This document shows, piece by piece, positions 43,365 to 53,166 of a DNA stretch of 64,000 bases. The DNA comes from Falsirhodobacter sp. 20TX0035. Lineage in GTDB: Bacteria > Pseudomonadota > Alphaproteobacteria > Rhodobacterales > Rhodobacteraceae. The notes under the pieces are model-generated. The model saw nothing but the letters and a program-made list of their open reading frames with translations, was not told the DNA's origin and did not search any database. Location of the stretch: the NCBI RefSeq assembly GCF_028307215.1, contig NZ_JAQMHV010000001.1, forward strand, positions 558,001-622,000, given 5' to 3'. The position numbers were made by a program, and so were the translations under genes. Numbering within the stretch: the first letter of the stretch is position 1; each line of letters starts with the position of its first letter.

Positions 43365-44489
43365 CTATTCTTGCCCAAGCCCGGCGAACCAGACGGCCGG
43401 ATCGACCGGCCCGGACCCCTGGCGCAATTCCAGATACAGCGTTTCCGTACGTCCTGAATCCTGTGGTTCAGATCCCTGTTGATGGGCAGTCTGATCCAGA
43501 AAGTCCACCAGACCCTGATCCCCGCCCGGCATCAAGCCCAAAGCCGCCCCCGCGGGCACGACCTCGCCCACCTGGCCATACACTGTTTCAAGGCCCGCGA
43601 TCACCATCAGATAGCCGTCCCCCGGCTCCAGGATCATCACATTTCCGTAGTCGGTCAGCGGCCCGCGATAGCGGATGGTGGCCGCCGCCGGGGCCGTCAC
43701 CAGCGCGCCGGGGGCCGTGGCGAGGATGATGCCCGGCCGCTGCACGCCCGCGGCGTCCGCCTCGTTCGCGCGGCGGATCAGGACGCCCTGCGCCGGAAGA
43801 GGAAGGCGGCCCTTCAACTCATCAAAGCCCGGGGGCATTCCGGCCGGATCCAGCTGCGCGGCAAAGCTGTCCAGCGTTTCGGAGCTTTCCAGAAGCGCGC
43901 GCAGGACCGCCGGATCGTCGGTGAAGCGGCGCGGCAGGTCGGTCCGGTCCGAAATGGCCTGCCCCAGCGCCACGCGGGCCTGCTGCGCCACGCCCAGACC
44001 CTGCGCCAGCGTTTCCACCGCCGCCTGCTGCACGGCCTTCAGAGTGGTCAGTTCCGTCAGCTGCGCCTTCAGCGTTTCCGCCTCGGCCTGCATGGCGGGG
44101 GTTACGTCCGCAAGGATCATGCCGGTGCGGGCCGTGGCCAGCGGGCCGCCGGGATGCAAAAGCAGCATGGGGCCTGGATCCCCCTCCATCCGCGCCAGCG
44201 CCCCCAGCAACTGCGAGATCTGGGCCCGCTTCGCCCTCTGTTCGGCCGACAGGACCGCTTCGCGCGCCGCCACCCCCCGCAGGCTTTCCCGCAAGGAGGC
44301 GAGGCCTGCTTCATAGGCGCCGATGGTGCGGGTCAGGGCCGCCACGCGGTCCCGGCCGGTCTGCGCGTCCCGCATATCCTCCACCGACTGGCGGAGGGAG
44401 GCCGCGGCGTCCTGCGCCTGTTCGGCGGCATCCTCGGCCAGGGCCGGCGGCGCCATCAGGCACAGCAGAAGGGCCGCGCGCCGGATCAT
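43365..44489 (-). CDS. EnvC-like murein hydrolase activator (degenerate LytM)
   Basis: 374 residues from ATG 44489. Signal peptide 1-18 (PALAED), long coiled coils (about 20-220), and a C-terminal LytM/M23-like domain (about 265-370). The domain lacks the zinc ligands of active M23 enzymes: where HxH is expected it reads VMILEPGDGYLMVIAGLETV. That is the pattern of EnvC-type activators of amidases at division. ATG 44489 overlaps the gpmI stop. Operon gpmI-envC-ctpA is conserved in alphaproteobacteria. Confidence 0.9.
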   Translation of the reverse strand: MIRRAALLLCLMAPPALAEDAAEQAQDAAASLRQSVEDMRDAQTGRDRVAALTRTIGAYEAGLASLRESLRGVAAREAVLSAEQRAKRAQISQLLGALARMEGDPGPMLLLHPGGPLATARTGMILADVTPAMQAEAETLKAQLTELTTLKAVQQAAVETLAQGLGVAQQARVALGQAISDRTDLPRRFTDDPAVLRALLESSETLDSFAAQLDPAGMPPGFDELKGRLPLPAQGVLIRRANEADAAGVQRPGIILATAPGALVTAPAAATIRYRGPLTDYGNVMILEPGDGYLMVIAGLETVYGQVGEVVPAGAALGLMPGGDQGLVDFLDQTAHQQGSEPQDSGRTETLYLELRQGSGPVDPAVWFAGLGQE

Positions 44490-45994
44490 GCGATCAGGGT
44501 CTCGCCCGTCATCTCGGCCGGTTGGGGCAGGCCCATCAGCTGCAAAAGCGTGGGGGCCACGTCGGCCAGCCGCCCGTCGCGCAAGGTCGCCCCTTCCGGC
44601 CCCCCGAACAGGATCGCGGGCACGAGGTTGGTCGTGTGCGCCGTGTGCGGGCCGCCCGTGACAGGATCGACCATGGTTTCGCAATTTCCATGATCGGCGA
44701 TGACCAGCATTGCGCCCCCCGCCTGTTCCAGCGCCGCCAGCGCCTGGCCAAGGCCGGTGTCCACCGCCTCGCACGCCGCGATGGCGGCGGACAGGATGCC
44801 CGTGTGGCCCACCATGTCGGGGTTCGCGAAGTTGACCACGATCAGGTCGTAGCCGTGCCGGATCGCGGCGACCAGCTGTTCGGCCACCTCCGGCTCCGAC
44901 ATCTCGGGCTGAAGGTCGTAGGTCGCGACCTTGGGCGATTTCGGCATGGCGCGGTCTTCGGCGGCGAAGGGCTGTTCGCGCCCGCCATTCAGGAAGAAGG
45001 TGACGTGGGGATACTTCTCCGTCTCGGCCAGCCGGAACTGGGTCTTGCCCTGCGCGGCCACCCATTCGCCCAGCGTGTTCACCAGCGTCTGCTTGGGATA
45101 GGCGGTGGTCATGAAGGCGTCGTGCGCCTTGGAATAATCCACCATCCCCAGCACCGACGCCCAGCGCACGGGGCGGCGGGGGGCCGCGTCGAAGGCCGGA
45201 TCGGCCAGGGCGGACAGGATCTCCCTCGCCCGGTCGGCGCGGAAGTTCAGGCAGAAGACCCCGTCGCCGTCACGGGCGCCCGTGTAGCCGTCGATCACCG
45301 TGGGGGCCACGAACTCGTCCGTTTCGCCACGGGCATAGGCCGCGTCGATCGCGTCCATGGCCGTGGGGGCGGTTGCGCCCTGCGCGTCCACCATCGCCTG
45401 CCACGCGCGCATCACGCGTTCCCAGCGCGTGTCGCGGTCCATCGCGTAATAGCGGCCCGACACCGTGCCGATCGTCACGCCCGCCGGAAGATCGGCCAGC
45501 ACCTGCGCCATGAACGCCCGGGCCGAGGACGGGGCCACGTCCCGCCCGTCGGTGATCGCATGCAGCACCACCGGCACGCCCTGCGCGGCCACCGCGCGGC
45601 AGGCCGCCAGCACATGCACCACGTGCCCGTGCACCCCCCCGTCCGAGATCACACCCATCAGATGCGCCGTCCCGCCCGAGGTTTTCAGCCTGTCGATGAA
45701 CGCGAGCAAGGCGGGGTTGGTGAAGAAGGTCCCGTCCTCGATCGCGAGGTCGATCTGGCCCAGATCCATCGCCACCACGCGGCCGGCGCCGATGTTGGTG
45801 TGCCCCACCTCGGAATTGCCCATCTGGCCGCGCGGCAGGCCCACGTCGGGGCCGAAGGTCACCAGCGTCGAATGGGGACAGGTGGCCATCAGCCGGTCCA
45901 TGTTCGGCGTGTGCGCCAGCACGGGGGCGTTCGCCTCCCGCTCCTCGCGCAGGCCCCAGCCATCAAGGATGCACAGAACGACGGGTTTGGACAT
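44486..45994 (-). CDS. gpmI: 2,3-bisphosphoglycerate-independent phosphoglycerate mutase
   Basis: 502-residue cytoplasmic glycolytic enzyme interconverting 3- and 2-phosphoglycerate. An alkaline-phosphatase-fold metalloenzyme: metal ligand Asp11 in LDGWG, phosphorylated Ser61 in GQMGNSEVGHTNIGAG, later metal sites in NFANPDMVGHTG and VIADHGNCE. Length and motifs are fully typical. First gene of gpmI-envC-ctpA. Confidence 0.97.
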   Translation of the reverse strand: MSKPVVLCILDGWGLREEREANAPVLAHTPNMDRLMATCPHSTLVTFGPDVGLPRGQMGNSEVGHTNIGAGRVVAMDLGQIDLAIEDGTFFTNPALLAFIDRLKTSGGTAHLMGVISDGGVHGHVVHVLAACRAVAAQGVPVVLHAITDGRDVAPSSARAFMAQVLADLPAGVTIGTVSGRYYAMDRDTRWERVMRAWQAMVDAQGATAPTAMDAIDAAYARGETDEFVAPTVIDGYTGARDGDGVFCLNFRADRAREILSALADPAFDAAPRRPVRWASVLGMVDYSKAHDAFMTTAYPKQTLVNTLGEWVAAQGKTQFRLAETEKYPHVTFFLNGGREQPFAAEDRAMPKSPKVATYDLQPEMSEPEVAEQLVAAIRHGYDLIVVNFANPDMVGHTGILSAAIAACEAVDTGLGQALAALEQAGGAMLVIADHGNCETMVDPVTGGPHTAHTTNLVPAILFGGPEGATLRDGRLADVAPTLLQLMGLPQPAEMTGETLIA

Positions 45995-46050
45995 GAACGG
46001 CCTCCTTGGTTCGCCCCCGTTGTAGGGTGCGGGCGAAGGCCCCGCAACCG

Positions 46051-46917
46051 TCAGCCGCGCTGGCGTTGCCGCATCCGGAAGCGGTCGCGGTCCGCATCGG
46101 AATATTCGCCGATGCAGCGGGGGCAGGACACGCCTTCCTCATACGCAGGATGGGCCTTCGCGTCCGCATCCACGGGCCGCCCGCAGGCATGGCACATGCC
46201 ATAGCGGCCCTGTTCCAGACCGTGGGTGACGGACACGCGCTTGTCGAAGACATAGCATTCCCCGTTCCACAGGCTGCGCTCCTCCGGCACCTCCTCCAGA
46301 TACTTCAGGATGCCGCCCTTCAGGTGGAACACGTCCTCCACCCCCTGCCCCAGAAGGTAGTTCGTGGACTTCTCGCACCGGATGCCGCCGGTGCAGAACA
46401 TCGCCACGCGCTTGTTGTGGAAGCGGTCGCGGTTCGCCTCCCACCACGCAGGGAATTCGCCGAAGGATGTGGTCTGCGGATCGACGGCTCCCTCAAAGGT
46501 GCCGATCTCCACCTCATAGTCGTTGCGGGTGTCGATGACCACGACGTCGGGCTGGCGGATCAAGTCGTTCCAGTCCTTCGCCTCCACGTAATGGCCCACA
46601 CGGGCGCGGGGGTCCACGTCGGGCTGGCCCATGGTCACGATCTCGCGCTTCAGGCGGACCTTCAGGCGGTCGAAGGGCATCTGCGCGGCCGTGCTTTCCT
46701 TCCACTCCAGATCCGCGCAGCCGGGCAGCGCGCGAAGAGCGGCCAGCACGGCGTCGATGCCCGCGCGGGGGCCGGCGATGGTGCCGTTGATCCCTTCGCC
46801 CGCGATCAGAAGGGACCCACGCACGCCCCCGCCCTCCGCCACGGCGCGCAGGGGCACGATCAGGGCGGCGGGATCGGCGAAGCGGGTGAAGTGATACAGG
46901 GCGGCGATGGTAAACAT
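46051..46917 (-). CDS. trhO: tRNA uridine(34) hydroxylase TrhO (rhodanese family)
   Basis: 288 residues from ATG 46917; a start at 46983 would add 22 residues without homology. Makes 5-hydroxyuridine at wobble U34 using oxygen. The N-terminal acylphosphatase-like domain contains GSLLIAGEGINGTIAG. The rhodanese domain has catalytic Cys175 in FCTGGIRCEKS. A C-terminal pair of cysteine motifs (YGMCHACGRP, GVSCPRCIGEY) may bind zinc. Formerly YceA. Confidence 0.95.
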   Translation of the reverse strand: MFTIAALYHFTRFADPAALIVPLRAVAEGGGVRGSLLIAGEGINGTIAGPRAGIDAVLAALRALPGCADLEWKESTAAQMPFDRLKVRLKREIVTMGQPDVDPRARVGHYVEAKDWNDLIRQPDVVVIDTRNDYEVEIGTFEGAVDPQTTSFGEFPAWWEANRDRFHNKRVAMFCTGGIRCEKSTNYLLGQGVEDVFHLKGGILKYLEEVPEERSLWNGECYVFDKRVSVTHGLEQGRYGMCHACGRPVDADAKAHPAYEEGVSCPRCIGEYSDADRDRFRMRQRQRG

Positions 46918-47031
46918 GGCCGCCAGATGCGCCCAAGCGCTTCGAAAATCAAGGGCCGCCGCACGACCTGCCATTGACGCCACCGCAAGGGCCCCCTACC
47001 CATCATGGGCCTTTCAGGGAGGAGGGGACCG

Positions 47032-47625
47032 ATGGACGCGCTGATCGTCATCGACGTGCAGAACGACTTCTGCCCCGGCGGCGGCTTGGCCGTGACCGGG
47101 GGCGACGCCGTCGTTCCCCGCATCAACGCGATGATGGCAGGGTTCCCCGTGCGCGTGCTGACGCAGGACTGGCATCCGGCCGGCCATTCCAGCTTCGCCT
47201 CCCATCACGGGCGGGCGCCTTACGGCACCGTGGACATGCCCTATGGCCCGCAGGTGCTGTGGCCCGACCATTGCGTGCAGGGCACGGCTGGTGCGGATTT
47301 CCATCCCGACCTGAACACCGACGCGGCGGACCTGATCCTGCGCAAGGGCTTCCGCCCCGCCATCGACAGCTATTCCGCTTTTTTTGAAAATGACCGCACC
47401 ACCCCCACGGGGCTGGAGGGCTATCTGAGGACCCGCGGCGTGACGCGGGTGACGCTGGCCGGTCTTGCCACCGATTTCTGCGTGGCGTTTTCCGCGCTGG
47501 ACGCGGCACGACTGGGCTTTGCGACCCGTGTGGCGATGGGCGCCTGCCGCGCCATCGACCTGAACGGATCGCTGGAGGAGGCGGCGGGCCGGATGCGCGC
47601 CGCCGGGGTGGAACTGGAGGACTGA
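47032..47625 (+). CDS. pncA: nicotinamidase
   Basis: 197 residues from ATG 47032 (GGAGGGGACCG upstream). Hydrolyses nicotinamide to nicotinate for NAD salvage. Catalytic triad Asp8 (VIDVQNDF), Lys105 (LRKGF), Cys150 (ATDFCV). Metal ligands are Asp46, His48 and probably His52 (QDWHPAGH), with a fourth near His80. Its stop directly abuts the pncB start, so the two salvage steps are coupled. Confidence 0.96.
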   Translation: MDALIVIDVQNDFCPGGGLAVTGGDAVVPRINAMMAGFPVRVLTQDWHPAGHSSFASHHGRAPYGTVDMPYGPQVLWPDHCVQGTAGADFHPDLNTDAADLILRKGFRPAIDSYSAFFENDRTTPTGLEGYLRTRGVTRVTLAGLATDFCVAFSALDAARLGFATRVAMGACRAIDLNGSLEEAAGRMRAAGVELED

Positions 47626-48918
47626 ATGGTCGATATCGCGACCCGCGTGCACAATCACAAATGGAAGATCGACCCGATCGTCCGTTCGCTGATCGACACG
47701 GACTTCTACAAGCTGCTGATGTGCCAGTCGATCCTGCGCAATCGCCCCGAAACGGTCGTGAAGTTCAGCCTGATCAACCGCACGAAGACGGTCCGCCTTG
47801 GCGACCTGATCGATGAGGGGGAGCTGCGCCAGCAACTGGACCATGTCCGCAGCCTGCGCCTGACGCGGGGCGAATCCACCTGGCTGCGCGGCAACACCTT
47901 CTATGGCAAGCGCCAGATGTTCAGCCCCGACTTCATGGAGTGGTTCGAGAATCTGGAACTGCCCCCCTATCATCTGGAAAAGAAGGACGGCCAGTACGAG
48001 CTGACCTTCGAGGGCACCTGGCCCGAGGTGATGCTGTGGGAAATCCCGGCGCTGGCGATCCTTGTTGAACTGCGGTCCCGCGCCGTGCTGGAACGCATGG
48101 GCCGGTTCGAGATTCAGGTGCTGTACGCCCGCGCCATGTCCAAGCTGTGGGAAAAGATCGAGCGGCTGAAGAAGATCGACGGGCTGCTGATCGCGGATTT
48201 CGGCACCCGCCGCCGCCATTCCTTCCTGTGGCAGGACTGGTGCGTGCAGGCGATGCGCGAAGGCTTGGGCAAATCGTTCATCGGCACCTCCAACTGCCTG
48301 ATCGCCATGCGGCGCGAGGTGGAGGCCATCGGCACCAACGCCCATGAACTGCCCATGGTGCTGGCGGCGCTGGCCGACACCGACGCCGAACTGGCCCAGG
48401 CCCCTTACCGCGTGATGGCCGACTGGCACGAGGAGCATGACGGCAACCTGCGCGTCATGCTGCCCGACACCTTCGGCAGCGAGGGTTTCCTGTCCCGCGC
48501 GCCCGACTGGCTGACCACCTGGACCGGCATCCGAATCGATTCCGGCGATCCCGCGGCCGGGGCGGAGCGTGCCATCCGCTGGTGGCAGGACCGGGGCGAG
48601 GATCCGCGCGAAAAGCTCATCATCTTCTCGGACGGGCTGGACGTGGAAAAGATCGCGGAACTGCACGCGCAGTTCACGGGCCGGGTGCGCGTGTCCTTCG
48701 GCTGGGGCACCATGCTGACCAACGACTTCCGCGAACTTGTGCCCGACGGGGCGCTGGACCCGTTCAGCCTTGTGTGCAAGGCGGTGTCGGCCGACGGCCG
48801 CCCCACGGTGAAGCTGTCGGACAATCCCAGCAAGGCGCTGGGCCCCGCCGATCAGGTCGCGCGGTACAAGCGCGTCTTCGGCGTGGGCGAACAGGTGGCC
48901 ATGGACGTGAAGGTTTGA
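47626..48918 (+). CDS. pncB: nicotinate phosphoribosyltransferase
   Basis: 430 residues. Converts nicotinate and PRPP to nicotinate mononucleotide, the step after PncA. Family blocks are [15 protein letters not shown] near the start, [41 protein letters not shown], and RIDSGDP followed by [10 protein letters not shown]. Starts immediately after the pncA stop; rppH starts 2 bases after its own. Confidence 0.97.
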   Translation: MVDIATRVHNHKWKIDPIVRSLIDTDFYKLLMCQSILRNRPETVVKFSLINRTKTVRLGDLIDEGELRQQLDHVRSLRLTRGESTWLRGNTFYGKRQMFSPDFMEWFENLELPPYHLEKKDGQYELTFEGTWPEVMLWEIPALAILVELRSRAVLERMGRFEIQVLYARAMSKLWEKIERLKKIDGLLIADFGTRRRHSFLWQDWCVQAMREGLGKSFIGTSNCLIAMRREVEAIGTNAHELPMVLAALADTDAELAQAPYRVMADWHEEHDGNLRVMLPDTFGSEGFLSRAPDWLTTWTGIRIDSGDPAAGAERAIRWWQDRGEDPREKLIIFSDGLDVEKIAELHAQFTGRVRVSFGWGTMLTNDFRELVPDGALDPFSLVCKAVSADGRPTVKLSDNPSKALGPADQVARYKRVFGVGEQVAMDVKV

Positions 48919-48920
48919 CG

Positions 48921-49442
48921 ATGACCGACCTCCCCTACCGCCCCTGCGTGGGCGTGATGCTGATCAACGACCGGGGCGAGATCTTCGCCGGCCGCCGCAT
49001 CGACAGCGACGTGCCCGCCTGGCAGATGCCGCAGGGCGGGATCGATCCGGGCGAGGAACCCGAACCCGCCGCCCTGCGCGAGCTGTGGGAGGAAACGGGC
49101 GTCACCGCCGATCTGGTGGAAATGATCGACCGGACCGAGGATTGGGTGACCTACGACCTGCCCCCCGAACTGCTGGGCAAGGTCTGGAAGGGCAAGTATC
49201 GCGGGCAGAAGCAGAAGTGGTTCCTGTTCCGCTTCACCGGCACCGACGATCAGGTCAACATCGCGAGCGAGCATCCGGAGTTCTCCGAATGGCGCTGGAT
49301 CGAGGCCGACCCGATGATCGAGGCCATCGTGCCCTTCAAGCGGCAGGTCTACGAACAGGTGGTGGCGGCGTTCCGTCCGCACCTCGCGCCGCGCGGGCCG
49401 CAAGATACTTCGACAGGCGGCGCTGGTAGCGTTCGGACGTGA
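48921..49442 (+). CDS. rppH: RNA pyrophosphohydrolase
   Basis: 173-residue Nudix enzyme. It removes pyrophosphate from 5'-triphosphate RNA to start decay. The Nudix box G39-x5-E-x7-RELWEETGV covers residues 39-61. Other RppH markers are [20 protein letters not shown] and [13 protein letters not shown]. The last 107 bases overlap, antisense, the end of the minus-strand hydrolase gene; the final 20 residues look like a non-conserved tail. Third gene of pncA-pncB-rppH. Confidence 0.95.
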   Translation: MTDLPYRPCVGVMLINDRGEIFAGRRIDSDVPAWQMPQGGIDPGEEPEPAALRELWEETGVTADLVEMIDRTEDWVTYDLPPELLGKVWKGKYRGQKQKWFLFRFTGTDDQVNIASEHPEFSEWRWIEADPMIEAIVPFKRQVYEQVVAAFRPHLAPRGPQDTSTGGAGSVRT

Positions 49443-50127
49443 CCCGCACCTCGCGGTGGAACCCGCGCACAAGAGCGGGCGTCAGCCGGTCCGTCAGAAG
49501 CGCGCCGAGGATCCGCGCAGAGCCCACCCCGCGCTCGAAGTTCTGCAGCGGGGGGTGGCCGCCAAAGGGCAGCGCCACGGGACGGAGGCGCGGGAAGTGG
49601 CGGCACACCCCGGCAGCATGCTTGCGGTCGAAGGGCTGCAGGCGCGGGTCGTAGAGGACGAGGCCGGCCGGACCCTCTCCTTCCGCGGGTGGAATCCGGT
49701 CCAGCCTTGCGTCCAGCGGCACGGCATAGGGCGCATAGCGGGGATCATGCGGCCAGTGTTCGGGAAAGATCGAGTATTGCGGCGCCACCAGCACCATCCG
49801 CTCCAGCCGCAAGTCCCCCGCGAACAGCATGGCGCCGTAGCCGCCCATCGAAAAGCCGATCGCGCGCACCGTCCGGTCGGTCGCAAAGCGGCGCAGGGCG
49901 GCGCGCAACATCTCCGTTTCCGGGTTCAGGAACCAGTCATTTGCGGCGGTGCTGATCGACAGGTGTCCCATCCCATGGTTCAGCGCGCGGTTGACGCAGC
50001 GATAGGCCGGAAAGTCCGCCTTGCCTCGTTCGCGGTGATCAAAGGTCACCAGCGTCCGCGGACGATCCAGCGCGGTGCCGATGGCGCGCAGGCAGCTTCC
50101 CTGAAAAACGATTTCGGACCCGTCCAT
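49336..50127 (-). CDS. alpha/beta-hydrolase-like protein
   Basis: 263 residues from ATG 50127 (GGCGGAA upstream); the longer in-frame start at 50169 is a TTG. The nucleophile elbow GFSMGGYGA fits an alpha/beta hydrolase, with candidate acid and His in [14 protein letters not shown] and [11 protein letters not shown]. The order of elements resembles esterase-like proteins often found near capsule genes in this family. No signal peptide. The 3' end overlaps rppH by 107 bases on the opposite strand. The substrate is unknown. Confidence 0.75.
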   Translation of the reverse strand: MDGSEIVFQGSCLRAIGTALDRPRTLVTFDHRERGKADFPAYRCVNRALNHGMGHLSISTAANDWFLNPETEMLRAALRRFATDRTVRAIGFSMGGYGAMLFAGDLRLERMVLVAPQYSIFPEHWPHDPRYAPYAVPLDARLDRIPPAEGEGPAGLVLYDPRLQPFDRKHAAGVCRHFPRLRPVALPFGGHPPLQNFERGVGSARILGALLTDRLTPALVRGFHREVRVTSERYQRRLSKYLAARAARGADGTPPPPVRRPAA

Positions 50128-50276
50128 TTCCGCCGATCTGCCCTCGCACCATCCGCCCAAGCGGTGCAAGATGTCCGCTTCGGCCCGAAATTCAAGCCGA
50201 AGACAGGAACACTATTCCCTTTCCGCGCCGAACCGTCCGGCTATGATCCCGCCTGAACGAAGAAAGAGGAGTCCCC

Positions 50277-50930
50277 ATGTCGATCCGCATCAACGATGTC
50301 GCCCCCGACTTCACGGCCGAATCCACCGCCGGCACCATCCGGTTCCACGAATGGCTGGGCGACAGCTATGGCCTCGTCTTCAGCCATCCGCGCGACTTCA
50401 CCCCCGTCTGCACGACCGAGTTCGGCGCCGTGGCCCAGCTCGCCTCCGAGTTCGCCAAGCGCAACACCAAGGTGATCGGCGTGTCCGTGGACACGGTGGA
50501 CGAACACCAGAAGTGGAAGCGCGACATCGAGGCGGTGGCCGGCAACCCCGCCGACTTCCCGATCATCGACGACACCTCGCTTTCCGTGTCCAAGGCCTAT
50601 GACATGCTGCCGGCCGAATACTACGCGCCGACGGAAGGCCGCACGCCCGCCCACACGGCCACGGTGCGCACGGTCTATCTGATCGGGCCGGACAAGAAGG
50701 TGCGGCTGACCATCTCCTACCCCATGTCCGTGGGCCGCAACTTCGCCGAGATCCTGCGCGCGCTGGACGCGGTGCAGGCCACGGACGGCGTGCCGATCGC
50801 CACCCCCGCCAACTGGGTGCCGGGGCAGGACGTGATCGTGGCCCTGTCGCTGAACGACGACCAGGCCCGGGAACGCTTTGGCGATCTGGACATCAAGCTG
50901 CCCTATCTGCGCTTTGCCAAGCAGCCTTGA
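50277..50930 (+). CDS. 1-Cys peroxiredoxin (Prx6 type)
   Basis: 217-residue thiol peroxidase. The peroxidatic cysteine is Cys45 in SHPRDFTPVCTTE. There is no resolving cysteine. The C-terminal extension beyond residue 165 (WVPGQDVIVALSLNDDQARE) is typical of the Prx6 subgroup, which reduces hydrogen and alkyl peroxides. ATG 50277 follows AAAGAGGAG. Monocistronic. Confidence 0.95.
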   Translation: MSIRINDVAPDFTAESTAGTIRFHEWLGDSYGLVFSHPRDFTPVCTTEFGAVAQLASEFAKRNTKVIGVSVDTVDEHQKWKRDIEAVAGNPADFPIIDDTSLSVSKAYDMLPAEYYAPTEGRTPAHTATVRTVYLIGPDKKVRLTISYPMSVGRNFAEILRALDAVQATDGVPIATPANWVPGQDVIVALSLNDDQARERFGDLDIKLPYLRFAKQP

Positions 50931-50983
50931 AACCGGCCGCGCGCTGACGCAGGCTCCTCCGGCACAGACCGGAGGAGCCGCAC

Positions 50984-51673
50984 ATGACCCTGTTTCCCAC
51001 GAAATCCTATCCCACCCTGCCCGTCGCGGGTGAAACCGACGCCTATCCGGTGCACCGGATCTTCTGCGTGGGCCAGAACTACGCCGACCATGCCAAGGAA
51101 GTGGGATCGACCGTCGACACCGAGGCCCCGTTCTTCTTCCTGAAGGACGCGCAGGCCCTAGTTCCGACCGGCAGCACCCTGCCCTACGCCCCCGGCACCG
51201 AGAACCTGCATTACGAAATCGAACTGGTGGTCGCACTGGGAGCCCCCCTGTTCCGCGCGACCGCCGAGGGGGCGCAGGCCGCCATCTACGGCTATGGCGT
51301 CGGCCTCGACATGACGCGGCGGGATCTTCAGGCCGTGGCCAAGAAGAAGGGCCGCCCGTGGGACTTCGCCAAGAACTTCGAACAGTCGGCGGTGCTGGGC
51401 CCCATCACCAAGGCCGACGGCTTCACCCTGGCCGACCAGCGCATCTGGCTGACCTTGAACGGAGAGATGCGGCAGGACGGCAAGGTGTCGGACATGGTGC
51501 GCGGCCCGGTGGAGGTTCTGGTCTACCTGTCGAAGTTCTATCACCTGCAGCCGGGCGACCTGATCATGACCGGCACACCCGCGGGCATCGGCGCGGTCGT
51601 GGACGGCAGCAAGGTCGAAGGCGGCGTGGACGGGCTGGAGGGCGTGACCGTCACCTATTCGGCGGCGGAATAA
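50984..51673 (+). CDS. fumarylacetoacetate hydrolase family protein
   Basis: 229 residues with the single FAH domain of acylpyruvases/oxaloacetate decarboxylases (FAHD1-like). Motifs: CVGQNYADHAKEVG, PFFFLKDAQAL, the metal-binding LHYEIELVVALG and GYGVGLDMTRRDLQ, and the end GDLIMTGTPAGIGAV. It cleaves C-C bonds in 2,4-diketo acids in general; the exact substrate is not evident. It overlaps the convergent phosphoesterase by 19 bases. Confidence 0.92.
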   Translation: MTLFPTKSYPTLPVAGETDAYPVHRIFCVGQNYADHAKEVGSTVDTEAPFFFLKDAQALVPTGSTLPYAPGTENLHYEIELVVALGAPLFRATAEGAQAAIYGYGVGLDMTRRDLQAVAKKKGRPWDFAKNFEQSAVLGPITKADGFTLADQRIWLTLNGEMRQDGKVSDMVRGPVEVLVYLSKFYHLQPGDLIMTGTPAGIGAVVDGSKVEGGVDGLEGVTVTYSAAE

Positions 51674-53058
51674 CCCTGCACGAAGGCCGTCAGACGGCGC
51701 GTCAGCGCCGTCAGCGGGTCGGGCGACAGGCGGCGATACAGGCGCAGCCGCTCCTCGGGGATGGGGGCGCCCTTGCGCAGGTGATACCAGTCGTCCGACA
51801 CCTGCCGCGCCGGCAGGTCGATGCCGGCGATGCGGGCCGTCTCCAACCCCTTCAGGGCCGCCTCGGGCCATTCGGGGCCGTAATAGCGCCACGCCATCTG
51901 CGCCTCGTAATGCGCCTTCAGGAAGGCGCCGTAATCGTCCAGCGGCAGGGTGCCGGCATAGGGATCGCCCTCGGCATAGGGGAACGGGCGCACTGGATGC
52001 GTGACCAGCCCTTCCGGCCCCAGCGTGCGATAGGCGCCGGGCCAGGTGACGGGCGAGGGCACCGCGTGATTGGCCAGCACCCGCCCGTCCGGCCCGCCCA
52101 GCCAGACATCGGCGTTCACATGGTAATGCGCGGTCACCACGCGGCCGATGCCGGTCCCACGCAAAGCCTCGGCCACGGCGTCGCGCTGGGCGTCGGGCGC
52201 CCCGCCCCGCAGCGGCAGGTCCAGCGCCAGCGCGCGGTCTGCGGGTTCCAGCATGGGATAATGCGACATCGCGATCAGCCGCTTGCCCCCGTCGCGCGCC
52301 CGCGTGGCCACATCGGTCATCCACGCCAGCAGATAGGGCCGGTCGCGCAGGACGGCTGCCCAGCCCTGATGGTTCGGATCCGCCAACCCCTCGATCGATC
52401 CCCTGGCCGCGCCCGGTACGAAATGGTTGGCGTCCAGCGACAGGATCCAGACGCCCTCCACCGGCTCCACCAGATAGCTCGCGTCGATCTGGCCGTTCGG
52501 GCCATAGATGCGCCCGGCCCAGTCGGCGGTGCCGAAGGGGCTTTCCCAGTGCAGGTCACTCGGATCGGGGGTGAAGCCCAGACCGGGCAGCAGGGCCAGC
52601 GCTTCGGGATAGCCCAGCGCGCGCATGCCGGGATCGTGCACCTCCCCCGCCGCGGGCTGGCTGGACCGGCGCTGCACGCGGCCGTCGATCACGTAGCCCT
52701 GCGTCAGGTGCCGGCCCTTCATCCCGAACATGTCGTGATTGCCGGGCACCATCAGGAACCGCATGCCACGGGCCTCATGCTCGGCCAGGATGGCGCGGGC
52801 GGTGCGCAGGTCCGTTTCCTGCCCGTCATCGGTCAGGTCGCCCAAGAGCAGGACCAGCGACACGTCCCGCGCCTCCATCCCCTCCAGCGCGGCGCGAAAG
52901 GCGGGCACGCTTTCGTTGTAAACGCGGGTGGAAGCCATGACCTCCTCCACCGGCCGCAGGGCGGGGCCGTCGACGCCCGGAAGGCGGGTCGCGTGCACGT
53001 GCGGATCGGCCAGAAGGCCGATGCGGTGCCGATGGGGATCGGGCGAGGTTCGGGTCAT
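51655..53058 (-). CDS. metallophosphoesterase (calcineurin-like)
   Basis: 467 residues, no signal peptide. The metal-binding motifs are in order: LLADPHVHA (near residue 15), LLLGDLTDDG (near 70), PGNHD (near 105), MSHYP and TAHYHVNAD. The C-terminal third beyond about residue 340 is specific to this subfamily and I do not recognise it. Substrate unknown; a phosphodiesterase or lipid-type phosphatase would fit. Confidence 0.85.
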   Translation of the reverse strand: MTRTSPDPHRHRIGLLADPHVHATRLPGVDGPALRPVEEVMASTRVYNESVPAFRAALEGMEARDVSLVLLLGDLTDDGQETDLRTARAILAEHEARGMRFLMVPGNHDMFGMKGRHLTQGYVIDGRVQRRSSQPAAGEVHDPGMRALGYPEALALLPGLGFTPDPSDLHWESPFGTADWAGRIYGPNGQIDASYLVEPVEGVWILSLDANHFVPGAARGSIEGLADPNHQGWAAVLRDRPYLLAWMTDVATRARDGGKRLIAMSHYPMLEPADRALALDLPLRGGAPDAQRDAVAEALRGTGIGRVVTAHYHVNADVWLGGPDGRVLANHAVPSPVTWPGAYRTLGPEGLVTHPVRPFPYAEGDPYAGTLPLDDYGAFLKAHYEAQMAWRYYGPEWPEAALKGLETARIAGIDLPARQVSDDWYHLRKGAPIPEERLRLYRRLSPDPLTALTRRLTAFVQGYSAAE

Positions 53059-53166
53059 GGCGCGGCCTTACGACAACGGTGTAACGGGCCGATGACAGCC
53101 ACCACTTCCTTGCGGTCGGACGGCAAAGCGCATAGCTGAATGCAGACCATTTGTATCGGGGCCCCC

